NCBI GenBank assembly: GCA_035968315.1
Contig: JAVYIN010000005.1
Location: 62,001-126,000 of the forward strand
Direction: 5' to 3'
DNA from: Nitrospira sp.
GTDB lineage: Bacteria > Nitrospirota > Nitrospiria > Nitrospirales > Nitrospiraceae
Length of the DNA: 64,000 nucleotides
A model generated the notes under the pieces. It was not told where the DNA came from. It saw only the letters and a program-made list of their open reading frames with translations, and did no database searches. This document shows positions 53,388-61,563 of this stretch, piece after piece. The position numbers and the translations under genes are program-made. How positions within the stretch are numbered: position 1 is the stretch's first letter; each line of letters opens with the position of its first letter.

Positions 53388-54515
53388 ATGGCGCATTCCT
53401 ACACCCCAGGGCTGACCGTCACCGAGCAGACCGTCATCAGGCGGCGGCGGCAATTGCCGCTGCCCGGCACCGTGCTGGTCAAGGTCGGCGATCGCGTGCA
53501 ATCGAATCAGCCGGTGGCCAAAGCCGAGTTGCCCGGCAAGGTCTATCCCCTGAATCTCGCTAACCAGCTGGGCGTCGCGCCGGACGAGATTCCGGACTAT
53601 CTCGTCAAGAAAGCGGGCGAGCCGGTGCAGAAGGATGAGATTCTCGCGGAGAACAAGCCGCTCATTAAATGGTTTAAAACGGAGATCCGCTCGCCGATCA
53701 CCGGGGTGGTGGAGTCGCTCTCGACGGTGACGGGGCAGGTCTTGTTGCGCGAGCCTCCGCGCGTGCTGGACGTCTTGGGCTATGTAGATGGCACGGTCGT
53801 GGACGTGCAGCCGCAGCAGGGGGTGACGGTCGAAGCGGTCTGTACGTTGATCCAGGGCATCTTCGGTATCGGCGGCGAGACCTGGGGGACGCTGGCGATG
53901 GCGGCTCAGTCACCTGACGAGGTGCTGACACCGGCGCATCTCACAGCTGACATGAAGGGGAAAATCGTCGTCGGTGGATCCTTCCTTCCGGCTGAAACGC
54001 TGGCGAAGGCCAAAGAGGTGGGGATTGCTGGCTTGGTGGTCGGGGGGATTCATGATAAGGATCTCCGGGCCTTGCTTGGATATGATCTGGGTGTGGCGAT
54101 CACCGGTACGGAGCAGGTCGGGTTCACCCTGATTTTGACCGAGGGGTTTGGCACAATTCCGATGGCGCAGAAGACGTTCAAGTTGTTATCGGCGCATGCC
54201 GGGCAGAAGGCGGCCATTTCAGGAGCGACGCAAATTCGCGCCGGGGTCATCCGTCCGGAGATCGTCATTGCCAAGCCGGTTGGCACCCTGTCCGCAGGCC
54301 AGGCCGCCGCGCCGCAGCGTGAGGGCATCCAGATCGGCGATCCGGTGCGCATTATCCGCGATCCCCTGTTCGGCAAGATCGGCGAAGTCTCCGCGCTCCC
54401 GTCGGATTTGCAGAAGATTCCGACCGAAAGCAACGTGCGGGTATTGGAAGTGCGGTTTCCCGACGGCCAGGTGGCGGTGGTGCCGAGGACCAATATCGAA
54501 GTGATCGAAGGTTGA
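53388..54515 (+). CDS. KOW-tailed protein with lipoyl-like N-terminal part
   Basis: A 375-aa soluble protein of unknown function. The N-terminal half has biotinyl/lipoyl-like hairpins (PLPGTVLVKVGDRVQSNQPVAKAELPGKVYPL and IRSPITGVVESLSTVTGQVLL, given in part). The middle resembles a Rossmann-like domain with IVVGGSFLPAETLAKAKEVG. The last 60 residues (GDPVRIIRDPLFGKIGEVSALP, then VRVLEVRFPDGQVAVVP) look like a KOW motif. Its stop overlaps the first possible start of the next gene. The frame opens at 53334, but that part is repeat sequence. Confidence 0.7.
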   Translation: MAHSYTPGLTVTEQTVIRRRRQLPLPGTVLVKVGDRVQSNQPVAKAELPGKVYPLNLANQLGVAPDEIPDYLVKKAGEPVQKDEILAENKPLIKWFKTEIRSPITGVVESLSTVTGQVLLREPPRVLDVLGYVDGTVVDVQPQQGVTVEAVCTLIQGIFGIGGETWGTLAMAAQSPDEVLTPAHLTADMKGKIVVGGSFLPAETLAKAKEVGIAGLVVGGIHDKDLRALLGYDLGVAITGTEQVGFTLILTEGFGTIPMAQKTFKLLSAHAGQKAAISGATQIRAGVIRPEIVIAKPVGTLSAGQAAAPQREGIQIGDPVRIIRDPLFGKIGEVSALPSDLQKIPTESNVRVLEVRFPDGQVAVVPRTNIEVIEG

Positions 54516-54541
54516 AACACGTGAAATGTGAAACGCCAAAC

Positions 54542-55804
54542 GTGAAACGTGGCCAAACGTGGGTTGCCAGTGTGGCCGTCTTTGCGTGTGCTGCTGCTTT
54601 GGGGTGGTGCCCGCCCGCGATTCTTGCAGAGGACCAGCTTGTGCCGCCGGCGCAGGTGCAGGTGTTCGATACGCCCAATGACGGAGGCAAGAGCCTCACG
54701 GTTGTCTGGGCGTCGGGGAGCCAGGACCGGGACGATGTCCGTTACGAAATCTGGTTCGGAGAGGCCGGCGACTCCACTGAAGCAGGTCCGCTCAAAGTGA
54801 TTGCGGAGTTTTCTGCCGCCTCCCACTATGTGCGCGAGTCCAAACAGGGCTGGTGGACGAGAGTCGGCGCCTTGGCCGATCACCGCTTTATCGTGCGGGA
54901 CGGGAAGGGGATCGAGCTCAAAGACGGCGTGCGCTACCAGGTCGCGGTGGCGTCCGTGCGCGGGGCGGAGCGCCTGATGGGGCCGACGATCCTCGCCACC
55001 CCGCAGCCGAATTGGTTCAATTGGAATGCGGTGAACAACCTGGTGCTGGCGGTGCTGTTCGGCGGCCTGGTGTTCTACAGCATCAGCCAGGCGAAGAAGA
55101 AAGAGATCTTCCTGCGGCGGATTCCCGGCCTCGATGCGGTGGATGAGGCCATCGGCCGGGCGACCGAATTAGGCAAGCCAATTCTGTATCTGACCGGCGC
55201 GCATGACATGAGCGATCCCTCCACGATCGCGGCCGCGGTGATTCTCGGGCGCGTCGCCAAGCGCACGGCGTCGTATGAAACCGAGCTGATGGTGCCGCAT
55301 CGCGATCCCATCACGATGGCGGTGTGCCAGGAAATCACGAAACAGGCCTATCTCGAAGCGGGCAAGCCGGATCTGTTCAAGGAAGATTCCAACTTTTTCA
55401 TCACCAGCGATCAATTCAGTTATACGGCGGCCGTAGACGGCATCATGTTGCGCAAAAAGCCAGCGGCCAATTTTTTCATGGGCGCGTACTTTGCCGAATC
55501 GCTGCTGCTCACGGAGACCGGCGCCAGCACGGGGGCGATCCAGATTGCCGGGACCGACTCCGATCACCAGCTGCCGTTTTTCGTGACGACCTGCGATTAC
55601 ACCTTGATCGGCGAGGAGCTGTACGCCGCCAGCGCCTATCTCTCCCGGGAGCCGGTGCAGATGGGGACGCTGCGCGGGCAGGATCTCGGCAAGGCCGTCC
55701 TCCTGACGGCCATCGGAGTGGGGACGGCGTTGGCCACGCTGGGAGTGATCTTCCACGCGGAGTGGCCGCAGTTGTTTCTCGAATTATTTAAGGATGTGAA
55801 ATGA
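54542..55804 (+). CDS. DUF6754-type membrane protein with periplasmic FnIII domain
   Basis: From the GTG at 54542 a 420-aa protein. It shows a signal sequence (VASVAVFACAAALGW), a periplasmic fibronectin III-like domain (about 30-155, VVWASGSQDRDDVRYEIWFGEAG in part), a transmembrane helix near 168-188, a cytosolic domain with KPILYLTGAHDMSDPSTIAAAVILGRVA and TGAIQIAGTDSDHQLPFFVTTCDYTLIGEELYAASAYL (both in part), and a C-terminal helix. These are DUF6754 features. The frame can start at TTG 54512, but the first ten codons are GTGAAACG-word repeat. Confidence 0.75.
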   Translation: MKRGQTWVASVAVFACAAALGWCPPAILAEDQLVPPAQVQVFDTPNDGGKSLTVVWASGSQDRDDVRYEIWFGEAGDSTEAGPLKVIAEFSAASHYVRESKQGWWTRVGALADHRFIVRDGKGIELKDGVRYQVAVASVRGAERLMGPTILATPQPNWFNWNAVNNLVLAVLFGGLVFYSISQAKKKEIFLRRIPGLDAVDEAIGRATELGKPILYLTGAHDMSDPSTIAAAVILGRVAKRTASYETELMVPHRDPITMAVCQEITKQAYLEAGKPDLFKEDSNFFITSDQFSYTAAVDGIMLRKKPAANFFMGAYFAESLLLTETGASTGAIQIAGTDSDHQLPFFVTTCDYTLIGEELYAASAYLSREPVQMGTLRGQDLGKAVLLTAIGVGTALATLGVIFHAEWPQLFLELFKDVK

Positions 55805-56451
55805 TCTTTCTGCGCCGGCAGCTGCCGCTGTTGATCACGATGATCACCGGGCTGGTGTTCGCGGGGCAATATTATGTCCCGCACCCGGCCTCGGAGCAGG
55901 TGCTTACCTCGGCAACCAAGTGGATGCAGATCATCGGCGGGTTCGCGCTGGTGCTGGGCGTGACCAGCCTGTTTCATGTCCATGCCGCCAAGATCCGCCG
56001 GAAAGAAGCGGGGTGGGGCTACAGTGTCGTCCTCTACGGGGGCATGCTTGGCACGATTGCGGTGGGCCTCTGGGCCAACGGGAAAGAAAGTGTCGAGGGG
56101 GTCTCGACGGCGTTCGGCTGGGTCTACAACTTCATGATGGTGCCGCTGCAGGGGACCATGTTTGCCATTCTCGCCTTCTTTATCGCGTCAGCTGCGTACC
56201 GGTCGTTCCGCGCCAGGAGCCGGGAGGCGGCGGTGCTGCTCATCGCTGCGGTGATTGTGATGATGGGCCGGGTGCCGCTCGGCGAGTATCTGATCCCCAT
56301 GAGCGGCGACCTGTCGCAATGGATTCTGAATGTGCTGAACGCCTCGGTGCGGCGCGCGATCCTGATCGGCGTCAGCCTCGGCACCGTGGCCCTGTCGCTG
56401 AAAATCATCTTCGGCGTCGAACGGTCGTATCTGGGGGGAGGCAAGGAATAG
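55801..56451 (+). CDS. Multispanning membrane protein of the cluster
   Basis: A 216-aa protein with about six hydrophobic segments (roughly 8-26, 38-58, 70-88, 104-130, 140-160 and 180-200). It is not recognised as a known transporter. Its start overlaps the DUF6754 stop by four bases, so the two are co-translated and probably form a complex. Confidence 0.75.
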   Translation: MIFLRRQLPLLITMITGLVFAGQYYVPHPASEQVLTSATKWMQIIGGFALVLGVTSLFHVHAAKIRRKEAGWGYSVVLYGGMLGTIAVGLWANGKESVEGVSTAFGWVYNFMMVPLQGTMFAILAFFIASAAYRSFRARSREAAVLLIAAVIVMMGRVPLGEYLIPMSGDLSQWILNVLNASVRRAILIGVSLGTVALSLKIIFGVERSYLGGGKE

Positions 56452-56559
56452 TACGTGAAACGTGAGACGTTAGACGTAAAACGTATGAACTCGTTGTCTG
56501 AATCCGCAGGGTTTTGCCGGTTACGTTTTACCTTTCACGTTTCACCTTTCACCTCTCAC
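56452..56559 (+). repeat. Hairpin of GTGAAACG words
   Basis: The left arm 56452-56490 repeats ACGTGAAACGTGAGACGTTAGACG-like words. The right arm 56519-56559 (TTACGTTTTACCTTTCACGTTTCACC) is their reverse complement. It begins just after the stop codon at 56451. A single arm of the same word occurs at 54512-54550. Confidence 0.65.
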
Positions 56560-56570
56560 AGGGCTTTGGC

Positions 56571-57413
56571 ATGACCTTCGCTGAACGCATGCTCAAGATC
56601 GACCGGCGGATCATCTTTGTGGTGATCGGGCTGTGCACGCTCTTGCCCCTGCTCTATCCGGTCGGGCTGCCGATCAAGATCTCGTCGGAGGTCCGCGGGG
56701 TGTACGACTATATCGAGCAGATGCCGGAGCGGTCGGTCTTTGTCTTATCGATCGACTTTGACCCGGCCTCGAAGCCGGAGCTCTATCCCCAGGCGGTGGC
56801 CATTCTCCGCCACGCCTTCCGCAAGAATCTCCGCGTCGTCACGATGACGCTGTGGGTGTCCGGCACAGGCATGGCCGATCAATTGGTGACGCAAGTCGCG
56901 CAAGAGATGGGCAAAGAGCGCGGCAAGGACTACACGTTTCTGGGATGGAGCCCCGGCGGGACGGCGGTCATCATCAATCTGGGCCAGGACCTCTACAACA
57001 CCTTTCCGAGCGACTACGGCGGGAAGCCGACGAAGGGCCAGCCGGTGCTGGAGGGAGTGCAGAGCCTCAGGGATGTGAACTATCTCGTCAGCCTCGGCGC
57101 GGGAAATCCCGGTGTCGAAGCCTGGTATGTGTTCGGCAAGGACAAGTACAAGTTCGAGCTGGGCGGCGGCTGCACCGGCGTCATTGCGCCCGGCCTCTAT
57201 CCCTTGCTGCGTAGCGGACAGATCAATGGGTTGATCGGCGGACTGCGCGGCGCGGCGGAGTATGAAATCCTGATCGGGCAGAAGGGGCGGGCGGTGGCCG
57301 GCATGGATGCCCAGTCAGCCACGCATCTGGCCATCATTGTGCTGGTTGGTCTCTGTAACATCTTCTATTTTTCAATGCGCAGACAGGCACGCCGGCAAGG
57401 CGAGCGTTCGTAG
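56571..57413 (+). CDS. Membrane-anchored protein with periplasmic domain
   Basis: A 280-aa protein. A transmembrane helix at about 14-33 (IIFVVIGLCTLLPLLYPVGL) and another near the C-terminus (HLAIIVLVGLCNIFYFSM) flank a globular domain with SVFVLSIDFDPASKPELYPQAVAIL (in part) and FLGWSPGGTAVIINLG, which looks like an alpha-beta fold. The frame opens at 56514 inside the repeat; the ATG at 56571 is the natural start. Function unknown. Confidence 0.75.
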   Translation: MTFAERMLKIDRRIIFVVIGLCTLLPLLYPVGLPIKISSEVRGVYDYIEQMPERSVFVLSIDFDPASKPELYPQAVAILRHAFRKNLRVVTMTLWVSGTGMADQLVTQVAQEMGKERGKDYTFLGWSPGGTAVIINLGQDLYNTFPSDYGGKPTKGQPVLEGVQSLRDVNYLVSLGAGNPGVEAWYVFGKDKYKFELGGGCTGVIAPGLYPLLRSGQINGLIGGLRGAAEYEILIGQKGRAVAGMDAQSATHLAIIVLVGLCNIFYFSMRRQARRQGERS

Positions 57414-57428
57414 GAAACGGATCGTACA

Positions 57429-58178
57429 ATGGACGCAACATTGATCGGAGCATGGGTGGCGACGGGGCTGACGCTCTGTATCCTGTCGTTTCTCTACAAG
57501 GATAACCCGCTCTTCAAGCTGGCCGAGCACCTCTATGTGGGCGTGTCGGTCGGCTATACGATCGTGAAGGCCTACGACACGGTTCTCGTGCATCTCATTT
57601 TCAAGCCGATCGTGGAGAACGGGGAGTGGGTGTTGCTGGTGCCGGTGATGATCGGCTCATTGATGCTCACCCGCTACGTGCCCAAGGCGTCCTGGTTGTC
57701 GCGCTATGCGTTCGCTTTCATCGTCGGCGTCGGGTCCGGGCTGGCGATTCCCCGCACGATCTCGTCGTTTATTTTGAAGCAGATTGAAGATACCGTTCGT
57801 CCGCTGTTGATGCTGGGGCCGGGCGGTGGCGTCACGTTTTCCTGGGATTTGCACAACCCCGCCAGCAGCCTGAACGTGATTATCATTCTGGTCGGTGTGA
57901 CCTCGGTGCTGTTTTACTTCTTCTTCTCGGTTGAGCACACAGGCCCTGGGAGGGTGGTGGCGCGGACCGGGGTGATGTTCCTAATGATCTCCTTCGGCGC
58001 GGCCTTCGGCTATACCGTGATGGCCCGCATGTCGCTCCTGATCGGCCGGCTCACCGACTTGATCGAATTCTCCGACGCCTCCTATGGACGCCCGACGGTG
58101 TGGCTGGCGCTCGTGACGATCGGCACGCTCATTTTCTTGAGCCGGCGAGCGCAGGGCGAGCCGCCTGAAGAACGGTAA
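57429..58178 (+). CDS. Seven-segment membrane protein, last gene of the cluster
   Basis: A 249-aa polytopic protein with hydrophobic segments at about 6-22, 37-55, 67-85, 93-112, 140-160, 170-192 and 222-238. A charged cytosolic tail ends RRAQGEPPEER. No transporter motif is recognised. It ends the co-directional run begun at 51124. Confidence 0.75.
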   Translation: MDATLIGAWVATGLTLCILSFLYKDNPLFKLAEHLYVGVSVGYTIVKAYDTVLVHLIFKPIVENGEWVLLVPVMIGSLMLTRYVPKASWLSRYAFAFIVGVGSGLAIPRTISSFILKQIEDTVRPLLMLGPGGGVTFSWDLHNPASSLNVIIILVGVTSVLFYFFFSVEHTGPGRVVARTGVMFLMISFGAAFGYTVMARMSLLIGRLTDLIEFSDASYGRPTVWLALVTIGTLIFLSRRAQGEPPEER

Positions 58179-58261
58179 GTCTGTGTGGTCTGTTCGGTCT
58201 GTCTGGTCGAAGGAGACCGACAAGAGAGACTAGACAGACTAGATAGACCAGAACGACCAGA
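58179..58261 (+). repeat. Hairpin of GGTCTGTC words
   Basis: The left arm 58179-58208 repeats GTCTGT and GGTCTG words. The right arm 58228-58261 (GACTAGACAGACTAGATAGACC) is their imperfect reverse complement. It begins directly after the TAA of the preceding gene and overlaps the -35 region of the next. Confidence 0.6.
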
Positions 58262-58268
58262 TCTCCGG

Positions 58269-58298
58269 TTGCAGCGAGCGTAAACCCTTCGTTACAAT
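58269..58298 (+). promoter_or_regulatory. Promoter of the Memo-like gene
   Basis: TTGCAG (58269-58274) and TACAAT (58293-58298) are 18 bases apart. Between them and the ATG at 58320 the stretch CGCTCC-ATAAA-GGAGCG can fold so that the ribosome-binding site GGAG lies in the stem. Confidence 0.5.
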
Positions 58299-58319
58299 GG
58301 CGCTCCATAAAGGAGCGTT

Positions 58320-59561
58320 ATGACGACCACCACAGCCAAAGATCCCAAGCAATACCCACTCCTGCGCAATCTTCAATTCTCGCCCATTAAAGAAGGCGAG
58401 GAACAATACATCGTGCTCTGGGACCCGACCGGATTGAGCAAAGAAAAGCTGGTCTTGCCGCTCAACTACTTCTTCATCATTCAGCATTTCGATGGCGAAC
58501 ATTCGCTTCAAGAGATTGGCGGGATCTATTTGAAGCGCTTCGGCGAGTTCCTCATGCCCGATAAAGTCGGGCAATTGGTGGCAGATCTCGATACGAAGCT
58601 TTTTCTCGAAGGGGACCGGGCAGAGGAAGCCCGGAAACTCCAGCGGGCGCAGTATCGTGAAAGTCCCTTGCGGACAGCGGTCTTCGCCGGGCGCGCCTAT
58701 GAGGCGGACGGGGCAAAACTGAAAAAGCAGATCGACGGGTTCTTTACCTCCAAGGAAGGGCCGGACTTCAAGCCCTCCGAGAACGCGGGCAAGGCCATCA
58801 AAGGGCTGGTGGCGCCGACCTACGACCTCAAGCAGGCAGGCCCGATCTACGCCTGGGCCTATAAAGAGCTGCAGGAGGCCGCGCAGCCGGATGTGTACGT
58901 CGTCATCGGCACGGCCTACGCGGGGCTCGACAATCTCTTTGCCGTGACGGACAAAGATTTTGAGACACCGCTGGGCGTGGTGAAGGCCGATCAGCCGTTG
59001 CTGGCGAAGATCCGAGAACGGTTCCCCGTGGCCTTTGAAGAAGATCTGTGCCACCAGGCCGAACATGCCATTGAATTCCAATTGCCGTTTTTGCAGGACA
59101 TCGTCGGCCGCAAGAAGCCCTTTACCATCGTGCCGGTCCTCTGTTCCTTTTCCGCGTTGAGCGTGGCGGAGCCGGCGGTATTGCAGCAGGTGGTCGCGTT
59201 TCTGGATGGCGTGCGCGAGATCCTCACCGCGTCAGGCCGGAGCTATTGCGTGATTGCGGCGGGAGAGCTGGCCCATCTCGGGATGCGCTATGGCGACAAG
59301 GAGCCGCCGACCGATTTTTCGTTCCACCGTTCGATGCAGCACGACTTGGAAATGCTCAAGCCGGTGGAAGAACGGAAAGCGGACGAGTTTGCCAACTACA
59401 TCATCAAGGAGAATGATCAGCGCCGGATCTCCGGCTTCGCGCCGATCTTCTCGCTCTTGCGCCTGATCGAGGCCGAGTCCGGCCAGGTCCTCCGCTACGA
59501 CCGAGGCATTACTGATCAGTACAACTCCACCGTCACCTACGCCAGCATGGCGTTCTACTGA
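58320..59561 (+). CDS. Memo-family (AmmeMemoRadiSam B) protein, degenerate site
   Basis: A 413-aa protein. Residues 15-120 form an N-terminal extension (PIKEGEEQYIVLWDPTGLSKE, in part, then a winged-helix-like part), as seen in other extended Memo proteins. The Memo core follows with GLVAPTYDLKQAGPIYAWAY, GTAYAGLDNLFAVTDKDFETPLG and EHAIEFQLPFLQ. In active-type members the first two motifs read APHID and GTAHAG, so two metal-ligand histidines are replaced by T167 and Y200. H249 is kept. It follows the MutL-DUF6754 cluster with its own promoter. No AMMECR1 or radical SAM partner is in view. Confidence 0.8.
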   Translation: MTTTTAKDPKQYPLLRNLQFSPIKEGEEQYIVLWDPTGLSKEKLVLPLNYFFIIQHFDGEHSLQEIGGIYLKRFGEFLMPDKVGQLVADLDTKLFLEGDRAEEARKLQRAQYRESPLRTAVFAGRAYEADGAKLKKQIDGFFTSKEGPDFKPSENAGKAIKGLVAPTYDLKQAGPIYAWAYKELQEAAQPDVYVVIGTAYAGLDNLFAVTDKDFETPLGVVKADQPLLAKIRERFPVAFEEDLCHQAEHAIEFQLPFLQDIVGRKKPFTIVPVLCSFSALSVAEPAVLQQVVAFLDGVREILTASGRSYCVIAAGELAHLGMRYGDKEPPTDFSFHRSMQHDLEMLKPVEERKADEFANYIIKENDQRRISGFAPIFSLLRLIEAESGQVLRYDRGITDQYNSTVTYASMAFY

Positions 59562-59562
59562 C

Positions 59563-59665
59563 GGCTGCTGAAACAGCCTCCCAGTTTCGTGCTCGCCTTG
59601 AACAGGTCTTCGACGTGCCTAGGTGGGGACGCCCCCGGCCTTGCGGGCAGCCTGTTTGAGCAGTC
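59563..59665 (+). repeat. Intergenic element with inverted ends (copy 2)
   Basis: The ends GGCTGCTGAAACAG and TGTTTGAGCAGTC are inverted. Its body shares CAGTTTCGTGCTCG, CGACGTGC and CGGCCTTGC in order with the element at 4030-4147 read on the minus strand. It starts one base after the stop codon of the Memo-like gene. Confidence 0.75.
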
Positions 59666-59771
59666 TGGAGGATTGGACTGTTACCGTGCTACTCGTTCGC
59701 TGTGGCGGTACTGGATGGGTGCTTAGATAGGCCGCGTAATGCGGGGCCCAGAAATGAGGAGGGTCGGTCTG

Positions 59772-59873
59772 CTACGACACCAGCCCCCATGTGCTCCAGA
59801 CAATCAATCCCGCGATCGCCAACATAATCCAGGCTAATTCTCGATCTCCGATCGAACTGATGATCTCTTTCAT
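59772..59873 (-). CDS. 33-aa single-span membrane microprotein
   Basis: The minus strand reads 33 residues beginning MKEIISSIGDRELAWIM and ending WSTWGLVS, with one hydrophobic helix between (about residues 13-30). GGGAGG lies eight bases before the ATG. Such size and topology fit small subunits of membrane complexes. It is not recognised and is shorter than normal ORF cutoffs. It sits between two plus/minus units and could be in the efflux operon's surroundings or independent. Confidence 0.5.
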   Translation of the reverse strand: MKEIISSIGDRELAWIMLAIAGLIVWSTWGLVS

Positions 59874-60033
59874 GACCGGCCTCCCGTAATGAGCGCTGTG
59901 GCGGTGAGCTGTGAAGTGATGGAGCAAGGCTGATGCCGCAGGCAAACCGTGCGATTGGCGGACCCTATCATTGCAGCGGCAGGAAAAATCGAGCGATTTC
60001 GCACGGTGAGCACTGTGCGAATTGTCGGTGAGC

Positions 60034-61563
60034 CTAACGCCGGTCTGGGCCGAACGGCCGCTTACTATGGTCTTGATTGAAGTCGAGTCGAAGGCGTGAT
60101 GGACTGCGTCCCCCTTCCGGTCCCAGCAATCCCGATCCGGGACCGATGGCGGGCGTCAGGGGAGCGACTGAGGTCCCGAGGTCGGGACTGCGCTGTGGAA
60201 CGAATGAGCGGGGAGCAGGAGCAAGGCGTTCAGGGACCATGGCCGAATCAAGCGATCCGCGGGGCTCTTTCACCGTTCGCATGGGATTTCGTGGAAGCGC
60301 CGAGGGGGGACTGCCTCTTTCCTCCTGGGCGATCGGCTCAGGAGCTGGCTCAGCATTGTCCGCGATGACGAGATTGCCGGCCATCACTTCTTTGGCCATC
60401 GATTCTGCCGTGGGCAGCTCGTCGGCATAGATATCGGTGGCATATTCCGCCGTGGCCGGCGCAGCAAAAGACGACCACACGGACTGTCCGGACTCAGCGA
60501 TGTTGATCTTTGTCACGGTCGAAAGACCCGGCCGGATCGGGTAGTCCCGAATCTCCTCTTCCGGCAGCGCAATGCGGACCGGCACCCGTTCGACGATGTG
60601 AATGAAATTCCCCGTGGCATTATCCGGCGGCAACAAGGCAAAGGCGCTCCCGCTGCCGGGCACGAGTCCTTCGACCGTGCCGTGAAAGGTGTGTTGCGAT
60701 CCGTAGAGACTGACGTCCACCAGCGCGGTTTGCCCTGGGCGCACATGCTGCAGTTCCGTTTCCCGCAGATTGGCCTCGATCCATAAATGATCCAGCGGCA
60801 CGATCGTCATCAGCGGCGTCCCCGGTTGCACGCGATCGCCGACCTGGGCCTTTCGTTTCGCCACGTAGCCGGAGATCGGGGCCTTGATCTGCTGGCGGGT
60901 GTATTCCAGATAGGCCTCGATGAGCTGGTGTTTGGCCAATTCGACAGCCGGATGCGCCATGACGGTCGTGCCTCCCACTTGTGCATCGAGCGTATCGAGT
61001 TCGGCCTGGGACTCCCGGACGTCCGCTTCCAGCGATAGGATTTTGTCCGCCGTATTTTGCAGGATTTGCTTGGAGACCGCTCCGCTCGCCGCCGCCGCCT
61101 GATAGCGATCCAGGTCGTGCCGTGCCAGGTTCAAGCGGGCGGTCCGTGACGCCAATTGCTCCGCCAGTTGTTTTCTGGTCATGAACAGGGCGGCGATGCG
61201 CCGCACTTCTTCGCCGAGCCGGCCGCGCGCCCGGCCCAGCGCGGCGTAGGCCTGATGTTCGTCCAGCCGGATCATCACGTCGCCCCGATTCACAAACTGC
61301 GTTTCTTCGGCCAGCACCTGGGTGACAATGCCGGAGGCCTGAGCCGCGACGGGGACCAGATTCCCCGTCACATAGGCGTTGTCGGTGCGAATCCAGAATC
61401 GGTCGTAGGTCCACCAGTAGTTCAGATAGGCTACTGTGCCGAGCAGCACGAGGAGGGCCACGATCAGCAGCCGGCGGTTTCTTCTAGCGCGGATCGCCTT
61501 GGGATGGAGGCGAGAGGCGCTCGGTGCCGGCGGGGTTTCGGATGCAGGTGAGGTCGTGGTCAT
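60034..61563 (-). CDS. HlyD/EmrA-type membrane fusion protein
   Basis: A 509-aa periplasmic adaptor. One membrane helix (about 30-50, RLLIVALLVLLGTVAYLNYWW in part) is followed by barrel-sandwich halves (VPVAAQASGIVTQVLAEETQFVNRGDVMIRLD in part, and ISGYVAKRKAQVGDRVQPGTPLM) flanking a helical hairpin. An unusual C-terminal extension of about 110 residues is rich in Pro, Ser and Arg. It links the MFS pump to the outer-membrane channel and is translated last in the operon, overlapping NodT by four bases. Confidence 0.9.
   Translation of the reverse strand: MTTTSPASETPPAPSASRLHPKAIRARRNRRLLIVALLVLLGTVAYLNYWWTYDRFWIRTDNAYVTGNLVPVAAQASGIVTQVLAEETQFVNRGDVMIRLDEHQAYAALGRARGRLGEEVRRIAALFMTRKQLAEQLASRTARLNLARHDLDRYQAAAASGAVSKQILQNTADKILSLEADVRESQAELDTLDAQVGGTTVMAHPAVELAKHQLIEAYLEYTRQQIKAPISGYVAKRKAQVGDRVQPGTPLMTIVPLDHLWIEANLRETELQHVRPGQTALVDVSLYGSQHTFHGTVEGLVPGSGSAFALLPPDNATGNFIHIVERVPVRIALPEEEIRDYPIRPGLSTVTKINIAESGQSVWSSFAAPATAEYATDIYADELPTAESMAKEVMAGNLVIADNAEPAPEPIAQEERGSPPSALPRNPMRTVKEPRGSLDSAMVPERLAPAPRSFVPQRSPDLGTSVAPLTPAIGPGSGLLGPEGGRSPSRLRLDFNQDHSKRPFGPDRR

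Noticed and set aside
58179-58261. Short repeats taken as a CRISPR array
   Set aside because: Repeat units are 6-10 bases, degenerate and without uniform spacers; they form a hairpin, not an array.
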